From Parcubacteria group bacterium GW2011_GWA1_47_8 (GTDB taxonomy: Bacteria > Patescibacteriota > Minisyncoccia > Phycocordibacterales > UBA1550), in assembly GCA_000996605.1 (NCBI GenBank), contig LCOP01000022.1, positions 8,868 through 29,561 on the forward strand: DNA of 20,694 bases, in the 5' to 3' direction. This document shows positions 13,463 to 20,171 of this stretch, in pieces. The position numbers were made by a program, and so were the translations under genes. The notes below the pieces were generated by a model, which was given only the letters and a program-made list of their open reading frames with translations, did not search any database and was not told the DNA's origin. Numbering within the stretch: position 1 is the first letter of the stretch; each line of letters begins with the position of its first letter.

Positions 13463-14806
13463 TTATCTTTTCTTTTTTTGAAGTTCCGCGATGGTTGGGT
13501 TTGCCGATTTTGTGAGTTTGAGGGTGCCTTGGGCGACGATGTGTTTTTTGGGTTTGTGGCGGAGAAGAGCGGCGATACCGATCATGAGGCCGTTGTCGGT
13601 GGAGAGTTCACGGTCGGGGAGGAAGAGTCTCGTGTCGGGCAGCTGCGCGACCGCTTCTTGAAAAACTCGGCGGATTTTTTTGTTCGCCGTCACACCCCCG
13701 CCTAAAATGATTTCTTTTACCTTGTATTTTTTTGCCGCCGCAAGTGTTTTCGCGAGGAGGACTTCGGTTGCGGCATCTTCAAATTCTTTCGCGATGGATG
13801 CTTTGATTTCAGGGGTGAGGTTAGCTACAACATCCGATTGAGCCAGATGTTCGCCCGACCCAGCTAATGCTGGGTTTAGGGGGATTTTTTTAATTGTATA
13901 CAAAACAGCAGTCTTTAGCCCCGCAAATGAAAAATCAAAGTCGCCGGAGTGAAGCATGGGTCTCGGGAGACGTATCGCGGACTCACGCGGAATAGACGCG
14001 GAAACACGCGGAGCCCCTTCCGCGTCAGTCTGCGTCAAGTCCGCGTTGTTCCGCGCTTGTTCTGCAAGTTTTGAGATCTCGGGCCCACCCGGGTATGCGA
14101 GACCGAGCATGCGCGCGACCTTGTCGAACGCTTCGCCGACGGCATCATCGCGCGTTTGCCCGATGAGCTTGTACGCACCGTCGCGGGGCATGAGCACGAG
14201 CTCCGTGTGCCCGCCGGAGATGAGGAGTGCAATGGCCGGATACTGAAGAGACCGTAGGTCGTATTCCTTTGACTTTTGACTTTTGACTTTCGACTTTTCG
14301 ACTAGGAGCGCAGCGACTATGTGCCCTTCCATGTGGTTGACGGGGATAACCGGCACACCCCAGAGCATACCGAGCGCCTGTGCGGTGTTGATGCCGACCC
14401 AAAGCGCGGGCTCGAGCCCGGGACCCGACGTGACCGCAATGGCGTCGATCTTTGGAATTTTTAACATCGTGAATGCTTTTGAGAGTTCCGCGAGGAGCTC
14501 GGGTTCTTTGTGCATAATCTTTTCGAGTGTCCGTAACTCCTTTGTCGTCAGCGTGTGCGGAGTTTTTGTCTCGTGCGCAAGCTCCGCGTTTTTGAGTGCC
14601 TGCACGACGAGCGGAACGATAGCTTTTGCGTGTTCGCGCCGCGCGAGAGCGGGGAAGACCCCTCCGTATTCCGCATGAAGTTTCGCTTGAGAAAGAATGA
14701 GGTTTGCACGCACCGTAACCGTAGAGAGCTTGCTCCCGACGGTTCGCGCTTCGAGTATGGCGATACCCGTTTCGTCGCAACTGGTTTCGATAGCAAGGAT
14801 TTTCAT
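13463..14806 (-). CDS. tsaD: tRNA N6-adenosine threonylcarbamoyltransferase TsaD, expanded
   Basis: Makes t6A37 in ANN-decoding tRNAs together with TsaB, TsaC and TsaE. 447 aa against the usual 330-350. Core motifs are intact: ETSCDET (7-13), metal-binding His158 and His162 in NHMEGH, SGGHT with His200, YPGGPEI, DFSFAGLKTAVL (291-302), GGGVTANKKIR and the metal Asp404 in STDNGLMIG. Extra length comes from a helical insert (about 78-118) and three segments with repeat-like DNA (about 171-187, 251-279, 309-329), all between conserved motifs. The start at 14806 gives MKILAIETSCDET. No tsaB or tsaE is in the window. Confidence 0.96.
   Translation of the reverse strand: MKILAIETSCDETGIAILEARTVGSKLSTVTVRANLILSQAKLHAEYGGVFPALARREHAKAIVPLVVQALKNAELAHETKTPHTLTTKELRTLEKIMHKEPELLAELSKAFTMLKIPKIDAIAVTSGPGLEPALWVGINTAQALGMLWGVPVIPVNHMEGHIVAALLVEKSKVKSQKSKEYDLRSLQYPAIALLISGGHTELVLMPRDGAYKLIGQTRDDAVGEAFDKVARMLGLAYPGGPEISKLAEQARNNADLTQTDAEGAPRVSASIPRESAIRLPRPMLHSGDFDFSFAGLKTAVLYTIKKIPLNPALAGSGEHLAQSDVVANLTPEIKASIAKEFEDAATEVLLAKTLAAAKKYKVKEIILGGGVTANKKIRRVFQEAVAQLPDTRLFLPDRELSTDNGLMIGIAALLRHKPKKHIVAQGTLKLTKSANPTIAELQKKKR
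13858..13875. repeat. Small palindrome in frame inside tsaD (third insert)
   Basis: ACCCAGC-TAAT-GCTGGGT, perfect 7-bp stem. It encodes part of LNPALAGSGEHLAQSDVVAN, which sits between KTAVLYTIKK and TPEIKASIAKEF, where most TsaD proteins have only a few residues. Confidence 0.45.
13970..14056. repeat. Palindromic CGCGGA decamer repeat in frame inside tsaD (second insert)
   Basis: The plus strand has four CGCGGA units spaced about 10-11 bases (from 13976). Four mirrored units follow (TTCCGCGTCA, GTCTGCGTCA, AGTCCGCGTT, GTTCCGCG), making an imperfect palindrome of about 80 bp. It encodes RNNADLTQTDAEGAPRVSAS and IPRESAI, between GPEISKLAEQ and LPRPML. Confidence 0.7.
14267..14304. repeat. AAAGTC-family repeat in frame inside tsaD (first insert)
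   Basis: The plus strand reads CTTTGACTTTTGACTTTTGA then CTTTCGACTTTTCGACTA: five heptamer units. It encodes VEKSKVKSQKSKE between the metal-binding NHMEGHIVAALL and YPAIALLISGGHT. Same family as the non-coding repeats at 1651-1735 and 3557-3590. Confidence 0.8.
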
Positions 14807-14829
14807 AAAATAACGTGACCAATGGCACT

Positions 14830-14838
14830 ATTTTAGCA
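14830..14838 (-). promoter_or_regulatory. Extended -10 promoter of tsaD
   Basis: Minus strand TGCTAAAAT; leader about 20 bases to the ATG at 14806. Confidence 0.45.
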
Positions 14839-14862
14839 TATTTCGTCGGTTCTTTAAAAAGA

Positions 14863-14897
14863 AACCGCCTCGAACTCATAAAGGTTGCGAGGCGGTT
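14863..14897 (-). terminator. Terminator of the 14915-15457 gene
   Basis: Minus strand AACCGCCTCG, 15-base loop, CGAGGCGGTT, then TCTTTTTAAAG: 10-bp stem plus T-run, 18 bases after the stop codon. Confidence 0.8.
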
Positions 14898-14914
14898 GGC
14901 ACGATAAAGGGCGA

Positions 14915-15457
14915 TTATGGTCTTAGCACTACACCGTGATTTTCAAGCCACCGGCGTTGGTTCATGCGGTTTGCCTTGATGTCAAAAATCACGAGCAAGC
15001 CCCAAATTATTATGAACCATGTTGTCGATACCATCTCTGTTTTTGTGCCATTAAGCCAGATGAGGGGAAGAAGGGTAATGGCAAGATAGAGAATCAGCGG
15101 AGCAATTATGACGTCGTGATAAACATCCATTGCCTTGCCTGACCTTCCTTTGATCGTCAAAATAGAGACGATAACCCCAAAGGCAAAACATGTTACGAGT
15201 ATGGCAACGTGAGCATTGTTACTTTGGAGCCACTCCGGAACAACACTCCCTCCTCGATGCAAAATTCCCACCGCGATAAGTACCGCTCCGAAGAGCATCG
15301 CATCGCCGAACTGTGCCGAGTAGGAAACTTGGTACGGTAATCCTTCAAAATAGTCCCGCCCGACGTGTATGACACCAAGTGTTCCGAAAAAGAGGAACAT
15401 TGCTGTTGCCCATATAGGCAGGTTTGCCAATACATAGTAATCTCCGATGAGATTCAT
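14915..15457 (-). CDS. Multi-pass membrane protein of unknown function
   Basis: 180 aa, about five hydrophobic segments, no recognised family. Notable polar residues near membrane segments: GDAMLFGAVLIAVGILHRGG, and MDVYHDVIIAPLILYLAITL followed by LPLIWLNGT. The C-terminus is basic (RMNQRRWLENHGVVLRP). A GGGA-type ribosome binding site precedes the ATG (AAGAGGGATACTATAATG). Promoter and terminator both flank it closely, so it is a single-gene unit, transcribed away from the envelope cluster that starts at 15643. Confidence 0.75.
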   Translation of the reverse strand: MNLIGDYYVLANLPIWATAMFLFFGTLGVIHVGRDYFEGLPYQVSYSAQFGDAMLFGAVLIAVGILHRGGSVVPEWLQSNNAHVAILVTCFAFGVIVSILTIKGRSGKAMDVYHDVIIAPLILYLAITLLPLIWLNGTKTEMVSTTWFIIIWGLLVIFDIKANRMNQRRWLENHGVVLRP

Positions 15458-15508
15458 TATAGTATCCCTCTTGGTTAGTGACGAAGAACTGCATTTAGAA
15501 CTAAATTA

Positions 15509-15537
15509 ATGCTAGCATATTTTATTTAAAATGTCAA
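15509..15537 (-). promoter_or_regulatory. Promoter of the 14915-15457 gene
   Basis: Minus strand TTGACA (15537-15532), 17-base spacer ending TGC, TAGCAT (15514-15509). A near-consensus -35 with an extended -10. Confidence 0.65.
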
Positions 15538-15605
15538 ATTTTGACACTAATTATTATAGAACCATTTTGATAGTCTTTCGCCCTGTGGCGTTTATACGCT
15601 AACCC

Positions 15606-15634
15606 TTGGAGGTTCTTTAAACATCCAGTATACT
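15606..15634 (+). promoter_or_regulatory. Promoter of the envelope lipid cluster
   Basis: TTGGAG (15606-15611), 17-base spacer, TATACT (15629-15634). The ATG at 15643 starts 9 bases later, so the transcript is leaderless or nearly so. Confidence 0.55.
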
Positions 15635-15642
15635 TTTCACAT

Positions 15643-16209
15643 ATGGACAATTTCATTACACTTCTTGAGCAATATAAGTATGTGGTACTTCTCCCGCTCG
15701 CTATTATTGAGGGACCTATTCTTACGGTTGTTGCAGGATTTTTGGTTACGCTTGGGCTACTTAATTCGTTTTTGGTCTATGTTATAATTGTGGCGGGGGA
15801 TGTAATAGGGGATTCGATTGCGTATGCGTTTGGGAGATGGGGTAGTTCACTTCTTCATTCACACGGGTCATATATTGGAATAACCACTGAGAAAATAGTG
15901 CGCGCAAAGGAATATTTTGCGGCTCGCCACAACAAGGCTATTGTTATGTCGAAGCTTGTTTACGGTATTGGTACCGTGGGACTCGTGACCGCAGGGAGTC
16001 TCAAGATTCCTTATTTGCGCTACTTGAGGTCGTGTTTCGCTGTCTCCCTTTTGCAAGCACTCGTGTTCCTTGTTATCGGCTTGTCTTTTGGTCATGCATA
16101 TGTGCAAATTGGGAAATATCTAGACAACTTTGCCGCGATTGCAAGTGTTGTCGCTCTCACCGTAGGTCTTGTTTTTGTTTTGTATAAATTAAAACCAAAA
16201 CGCACGTAA
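15643..16209 (+). CDS. DedA-family (SNARE-associated/VTT domain) membrane protein
   Basis: 188 aa, within the DedA size range. Shows the family marks: acidic EGP at residues 23-25 in the first re-entrant segment (IIEGPILTVVAGF), then AGDVIGDSIAYAFGRWG (51-67), an amphipathic KEYFAARHNKAIVMSKLVYG stretch, and a later membrane pair. DedA proteins are thought to be lipid scramblases that flip undecaprenyl phosphate or phospholipids. It is the first gene of the + strand envelope cluster, four bases ahead of the glycosyltransferase, which suggests a role in moving a lipid carrier or glycolipid. The usual RxxxPxxR-like second motif is weakly preserved. Confidence 0.85.
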   Translation: MDNFITLLEQYKYVVLLPLAIIEGPILTVVAGFLVTLGLLNSFLVYVIIVAGDVIGDSIAYAFGRWGSSLLHSHGSYIGITTEKIVRAKEYFAARHNKAIVMSKLVYGIGTVGLVTAGSLKIPYLRYLRSCFAVSLLQALVFLVIGLSFGHAYVQIGKYLDNFAAIASVVALTVGLVFVLYKLKPKRT

Positions 16210-16213
16210 TAGT

Positions 16214-17398
16214 ATGGATGATCAGAGAAAACTTAATATTGCGATGGTGTGCGACGCGGTGACCGACTGTGTGGCGGGATCGTTTATCTCCACATTGCGA
16301 TTTTCAGAATTACTTACCGAAAAAGGGCACAAAATAATCTTCATTACAGGGAAATCCCCGCAGAACCCCACGGACGGATATCACAAGGATACGATCAAAG
16401 TGTACCGATTTCCCGGGATACTGCTCCCCAAGTCAGAGGGACAATTATATATCTCATTTCCCCCGAAGAAAAGAGTCAGAGAGATTTTTCAGGACGAAGA
16501 GATCGATGTTGTGCACATTATCATCCCGACTCCTTCCGCGGTAACGTCTCTCCGCGCGGCAAAGTCTCTGGGTATAAAAACCGTCGCGCATTCACACACA
16601 CAGCCGGAGAACCTCACGATGCACCTCCCGGGGGAGACGATTCAGAAGCCGCTCAACTACATTTTTTATAAATATCTTTCGTGGCTATATCGCAAGGCCG
16701 ATGCACTCATCTATCCGACAGAGTTTGCAAGAAGATTACTCCACAAGCTCGAGGAGCACAAGGAGACACATGTGATCAGTAATGGTGTGAACACCAAAAA
16801 GTTCAAGGAGACTGAAACAGAGACGCTTTTTGGCAAATTCAATCTCCCGCGCCATACGAAGAATGTTTTGTATGTCGGCAGGCTCCATCCGGAGAAATCT
16901 GTCAATACGTTGATTAGCGCGATTCCGCATATCATCAGCCGTGCCCCTGCTGCACATATTATCATTGCGGGATTCGGACACCTCGATACCAAACTCGAGC
17001 AACTGGTTCGCGAGCTTGGTATCGAGAATCATATTACTTTTCTCGGCAAAGTCACCGACGAAGAGCTCATCATGGCATATAGCGCGTGCGATATTTTCGT
17101 ACTTCCTTCGTTCGCCGAGCTTGAGGGGATGGCCGTACTCGAAGCAATGGCGTGCGGCAAGCCCATCATTATTGCGGATTCAAAAGAAAGCGCGTCCACG
17201 TACTTTGTGGACGGGAATGGTTTTTTGTTCGAGCCTTCCAACCACGAGCATTTGGCAGAGCAGGTGGTAGCACTTCTTGTCGATGATACTCTGCGCGAGT
17301 CTATGGGGAAGGCGAGCCTCGAACAGAGTAAGCTTTATGATATCGACCATAGTGTTGCGCGATTAGAAGAGATTTATTACGCGCTATTACAAAAATGA
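16214..17398 (+). CDS. GT4-family glycosyltransferase (GT-B fold)
   Basis: 394 aa. N-terminal Rossmann domain: LNIAMVCDAVTDCVAGSFIS then VVHIIIPTPSAVTS and TVAHSHTQPENLT. C-terminal domain: VISNGVNTKKF, VLYVGRLHPEKSVNTLISAI, GKVTDEELIMAYSACDIFVL, and the E-x7-E nucleotide-sugar motif ELEGMAVLE followed by AMACGKPII. This is a retaining glycosyltransferase, closest in feel to diacylglycerol glucosyl- or mannosyl-transferases that build membrane glycolipids; donor and acceptor are not decidable from sequence. The gene begins four bases after the dedA-like stop and ends in an ATGA overlap with the next start, so all are translationally linked. Confidence 0.93.
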   Translation: MDDQRKLNIAMVCDAVTDCVAGSFISTLRFSELLTEKGHKIIFITGKSPQNPTDGYHKDTIKVYRFPGILLPKSEGQLYISFPPKKRVREIFQDEEIDVVHIIIPTPSAVTSLRAAKSLGIKTVAHSHTQPENLTMHLPGETIQKPLNYIFYKYLSWLYRKADALIYPTEFARRLLHKLEEHKETHVISNGVNTKKFKETETETLFGKFNLPRHTKNVLYVGRLHPEKSVNTLISAIPHIISRAPAAHIIIAGFGHLDTKLEQLVRELGIENHITFLGKVTDEELIMAYSACDIFVLPSFAELEGMAVLEAMACGKPIIIADSKESASTYFVDGNGFLFEPSNHEHLAEQVVALLVDDTLRESMGKASLEQSKLYDIDHSVARLEEIYYALLQK

Positions 17399-18201
17399 TG
17401 AACGAATATTATCTTCCCGCGGGCAATACGTATTATCGGACCAATGAATTCAAGCATGGTCGGCCGACTCTGGTTTTTGTTCACGGGCTCTCGGGGAGTT
17501 CATCAGCATGGGCAGAATACGAAAGGTTTTTCTCCGAGAAATGCAACGTTCTCTCGTATGATTTGCGCGGGCATGGAAAATCACCGAAGCCGAAACGGTA
17601 CAAAGACTATGCGATGGAGCACCTTGTCGAGGATCTTCACGAACTGCTTGCGCACCTCAAGATTGAAAAGTGTATTATCGTCAGTCATTCTTTTGCGGTT
17701 CTCATTGTACTGGAATTCCTTGCGCGGTATCAGAGCCAAGTATCCGCGGTGGTATTCCTCTCTCCCAGTTTTTGCGTCAGGGACATGTTTTCTTCGCGCA
17801 TCGCAGAGCCATTTCTCCAGTTGAGCAGGCTTATGGAGCCCCTTCCTTTTTCAGGGAAGCCTGGCGCGCATGTTGATTACACACGCTTCAAAAATACCGG
17901 CGACTGGAACATTCCTCGCATGATTGCCGATGTGGGCAATACGAGCATCCGCGTCTATTTGTGGGGCAGTTTGCAGACGTACTCTGTCGACCGGGAAGCT
18001 TTTTTAAGCGAGATTGAGATTCCTGTACTCCTCATGCACGGCAAAAACGATACGATTTTTCCGGTAAAAAATTCCCTCATCATGGCGCAACAAATAAAGA
18101 ATTCCAAGCTTATTCTTCTCGACAACATGGACCATATCATGGTGCTCAATCGGTTTCCCGAAGTGTCGGTGGCTATTGAAAAATTCGTCAATTCGTTGTA
18201 G
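17395..18201 (+). CDS. Alpha/beta hydrolase
   Basis: 268 aa alpha/beta-hydrolase fold. Oxyanion strand LVFVHGLSGSSSAW (His30-Gly31), then YDLRGHGKS, nucleophile elbow VSHSFAVLI with Ser99, candidate acid Asp219 in MHGKNDTIFP, and His247 in NMDHIMV. The elbow reads S-H-S-F-A instead of G-x-S-x-G: both flanking glycines are small residues rather than Gly. No signal peptide, so probably cytoplasmic. Its start overlaps the glycosyltransferase stop, so it may act on the same lipid or glycolipid (esterase, lipase or deacylase); that link is inference. Confidence 0.92.
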   Translation: MMNEYYLPAGNTYYRTNEFKHGRPTLVFVHGLSGSSSAWAEYERFFSEKCNVLSYDLRGHGKSPKPKRYKDYAMEHLVEDLHELLAHLKIEKCIIVSHSFAVLIVLEFLARYQSQVSAVVFLSPSFCVRDMFSSRIAEPFLQLSRLMEPLPFSGKPGAHVDYTRFKNTGDWNIPRMIADVGNTSIRVYLWGSLQTYSVDREAFLSEIEIPVLLMHGKNDTIFPVKNSLIMAQQIKNSKLILLDNMDHIMVLNRFPEVSVAIEKFVNSL

Positions 18202-18248
18202 ACTAAAGACATCATTTCGCGAAGCGGTGTCTCTGTCAACAAAACACC

Positions 18249-18884
18249 ATGTCTCTTATCCTCCAAAAATACAGGCTCCATTTGAGTGACAAGAATTTTT
18301 TGATTTCGTTAGGCGTCGCCGTGCTCCTCTTTGCGGGGAGCTTGGTGGGGAATTTTTATGCGGGGACGTACGCAACACGGCAAGCAAGCAATTCGGTAAC
18401 CGATCTTATCTTGAGTAACATTCCCGTTTTTGATATTGATCACATCTTTGTGTACAGTTCAATGATCTTTTTGGCGTTCATGTTCGTACTTTGCGTGATC
18501 GAACCGAAGAGGATACCGTTCGTTTTGAAGAGTATTGCTTTGTTTATCTTCACGCGATCGATCTTCATCACGCTTACCCACATCGCTCCTTTCCCGAGCC
18601 AGATCGTTGTTGAATCCGCGCTCTTGAGTAAGTTTTCTTTCAGCGCTGATCTCTTCTTTTCAGGGCATACAGGGCTCCCGTTTCTTATGGCGCTTGCTTT
18701 TTGGAATCACAAAATAATCAGGTATATTTTTATCGCCGGTTCATTGGTGGGCGCTACCATCGTCCTCGCGGCTCATATCCATTACTCCATTGACGTATTC
18801 TCGGCATTCTTCATCACCTACACAATTTTTCATTTAAGTGAGGTTTTTTTCAAAAAAGATTATGCATTGTTCTTGGAAAAATGA
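18249..18884 (+). CDS. Sphingomyelin-synthase/PAP2-like membrane protein
   Basis: 211 aa, about six membrane helices. The catalytic signature of the PAP2_C (sphingomyelin synthase-like) group is present: FSADLFFSGHTGLPFLMALA with His140, then AAHIHYSIDVFSAFFITY with His178 and Asp182. These form the His-His-Asp triad used to move phosphoryl head groups between lipids on the outer membrane face. In eukaryotes this family transfers phosphocholine; the bacterial substrate here is unknown. It lies 47 bases after the hydrolase gene on the same strand and fits the lipid-modifying theme of the cluster. A plain lipid phosphatase role is the main alternative. Confidence 0.85.
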   Translation: MSLILQKYRLHLSDKNFLISLGVAVLLFAGSLVGNFYAGTYATRQASNSVTDLILSNIPVFDIDHIFVYSSMIFLAFMFVLCVIEPKRIPFVLKSIALFIFTRSIFITLTHIAPFPSQIVVESALLSKFSFSADLFFSGHTGLPFLMALAFWNHKIIRYIFIAGSLVGATIVLAAHIHYSIDVFSAFFITYTIFHLSEVFFKKDYALFLEK

Positions 18885-18951
18885 GTGGACATTTGGCAGA
18901 TTTCTCCGTATAGTGAGTATTGGCATCGGTACACAAAGGGAAGGGGGTTTT

Positions 18952-19179
18952 ATGATAGATGAATGCACAGAAAGTGGCGTGCGGATTGTATTAGATACCG
19001 AGAAAAAGGGATTTCGACGGTTCCTCTACTCTGATGGGAGCTTGTCGGAAAGTTTTCATTCACTCGAATCAGCGCGTAAAGTTATTGAATTTGATAAAAA
19101 GAAATTAACAGAGTTGGACATTGGATTGCTTGTAGAAGAGCTTGATCAAATTCCTCTTTTTTGCTCTCATTGTGGATAA
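18952..19179 (+). CDS. Small protein of unknown function with C-terminal CxxC, 75 aa
   Basis: The start at 18952 is preceded by AAGGGAAGGGGG, a purine-rich ribosome binding site; an upstream ATG at 18838 would overlap the previous gene and lacks one. The sequence MIDECTESGVRIVLDTEKKG, then FRRFLYSDGSLSESFHSLES, is soluble and charged and ends in LFCSHCG, a CxxC that may bind metal or be redox-active. Family not recognised. A terminator follows directly. Confidence 0.55.
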   Translation: MIDECTESGVRIVLDTEKKGFRRFLYSDGSLSESFHSLESARKVIEFDKKKLTELDIGLLVEELDQIPLFCSHCG

Positions 19180-19200
19180 AGAAACCTTTTTTCTATTGAA

Positions 19201-19228
19201 CCCTCGTCTCGCAAGGACGGGGCTTTTT
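19201..19228 (+). terminator. Terminator of the 75-aa gene
   Basis: CCC(T)CGTC-TCGCAAG-GACGGGG stem with one bulge, then CTTTTTTA. Confidence 0.8.
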
Positions 19229-19236
19229 TACGTATT

Positions 19237-19262
19237 AAAAAAGCGGGGAGAGGTCTCCCCGC
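19237..19262 (-). terminator. Opposing terminator with no intact gene in front of it
   Basis: Minus strand GCGGGGAG-ACCT-CTCCCCGC followed by TTTTTT. The only minus-strand coding signal ahead of it is a tail ending at 19271, VAEQFGWHKEASALLLAK, with no start, so it probably belonged to a gene lost to the elements at 19341-20694. Confidence 0.7.
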
Positions 19263-19340
19263 CGTGATTGCTATTTAGCGAGCAAGAGCGCTGATGCTTC
19301 TTTGTGCCATCCGAACTGCTCGGCTACGCCGAACATTATT

Positions 19341-19488
19341 GTTCCGCCACCTGCCCGAGACCTTGAGGGCAGAACACCAAAGAAAAATGTCCTTTCCACT
19401 TTCAAGAAAAATTTCACCCCCGCCAAATCAAGAAAGCAAGGAACATTTTTCTTTGGTGTTGCCGAGAGAAGCGAGGCAGTGGCGGAAC
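19341..19488. repeat. Large palindromic element, about 150 bp
   Basis: Outer arms GTTCCGCCAC(C)TGCC (19341-19355) and GGCAGTGGCGGAAC (19475-19488). Inner arms AACACCAAAGAAAAATGT (19373-19390) and its exact complement (19443-19460, 18 bp). The unpaired centre is about 52 bases. I see no supported gene in 19263-19580. Resembles a miniature inverted-repeat element or a large structured RNA. Confidence 0.6.
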
Positions 19489-19580
19489 GATACGAGCGTA
19501 CGATTCAGTTTCAAACCACCACGCACGCGGGGCGTGCGATTAGTCATTTGTTTGGAAAAAAGTTCGCGCAAATGTTAGAA

Positions 19581-20171
19581 TTACTGACCTTCACCCAACT
19601 CCTTTGCACTCCACAATCCGGATTTCTTGAGGAACCCTTTGAGGAGAGCCCCGTCTTTCCGCATTCGTCGTATCCCGTTTCTCGCTCTTCTCTCCAGATC
19701 ATCCATCGTCTCCGGACAATAATTCCCCAGGTCTTTTCTCTTGAGAGATGACCACTGGTATTCTTGTGGGTTCAGCTCTGGTGCGTATGCGGGAAATCGA
19801 TGCACGGTAAGCCAATTTCTGTTTGCGACGACAAATGCTTGAACCACCTTCGCTTTGTGCGCGGCGAGTCCGTCCCACAGAAGAATGAGTGTAGCATTGT
19901 CTTCCCCTTGCTTCCTTTTGATATCCGAGAGTACGGCAAGGATATCCTCTTTTTTCACGGATGATTTCCTGATCCAGACATAATTATCGGTTTGTTTTTG
20001 ATGCGGAGTAAACAGGATCATCCCCAAAAGTGAGCACGTCTTCCATCCCCCTGCGGAAGCTATGCGCGGCGTTTCTCCCCGTTTCCCCCATGTGGTGGTA
20101 ACAAACGGTTTGTCGCTTACCCCTGCTTCGTCAAAGAATGCAAAGGTTGCTTGACTTTTTAAGCCCCTTTT
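19581..20171 (-). CDS. IS630 transposase, catalytic DDE part (second frame)
   Basis: Open for 196 codons with no start needed if reached by frameshift. Carries the whole DDE domain: TFAFFDEAGVSDKP (first Asp), TTTWGKRGETP, LILLWDGLAAHKAK (second Asp), VHRFPAYAPELNPQEYQW (Glu). The last residues AKELGEGQ are encoded by the terminal inverted repeat. The stop codon TAA consists of the TA target duplication plus one flanking A. An internal ATG at 20027 would give only 148 aa and lose the first Asp, so it is not a plausible independent transposase. Confidence 0.85.
   Translation of the reverse strand, partial: KRGLKSQATFAFFDEAGVSDKPFVTTTWGKRGETPRIASAGGWKTCSLLGMILFTPHQKQTDNYVWIRKSSVKKEDILAVLSDIKRKQGEDNATLILLWDGLAAHKAKVVQAFVVANRNWLTVHRFPAYAPELNPQEYQWSSLKRKDLGNYCPETMDDLERRARNGIRRMRKDGALLKGFLKKSGLWSAKELGEGQ
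19582..19608. repeat. Left terminal inverted repeat of the IS630 element (with TA)
   Basis: TACTGACCTTCACCCAACTC then CTTTGCA; matches the complement of 20668-20694 except for one C/T. Doubles as the last codons of the transposase. Confidence 0.88.

Noticed and set aside
19302..19751. 149-aa plus-strand frame
   Set aside because: It crosses the large palindrome and the IS630 end, so it is a chance frame.
20027..20027. ATG at 20027 as the true start of the second transposase frame
   Set aside because: Starting there removes the first catalytic Asp; the frame is open upstream to the A6G4 run.
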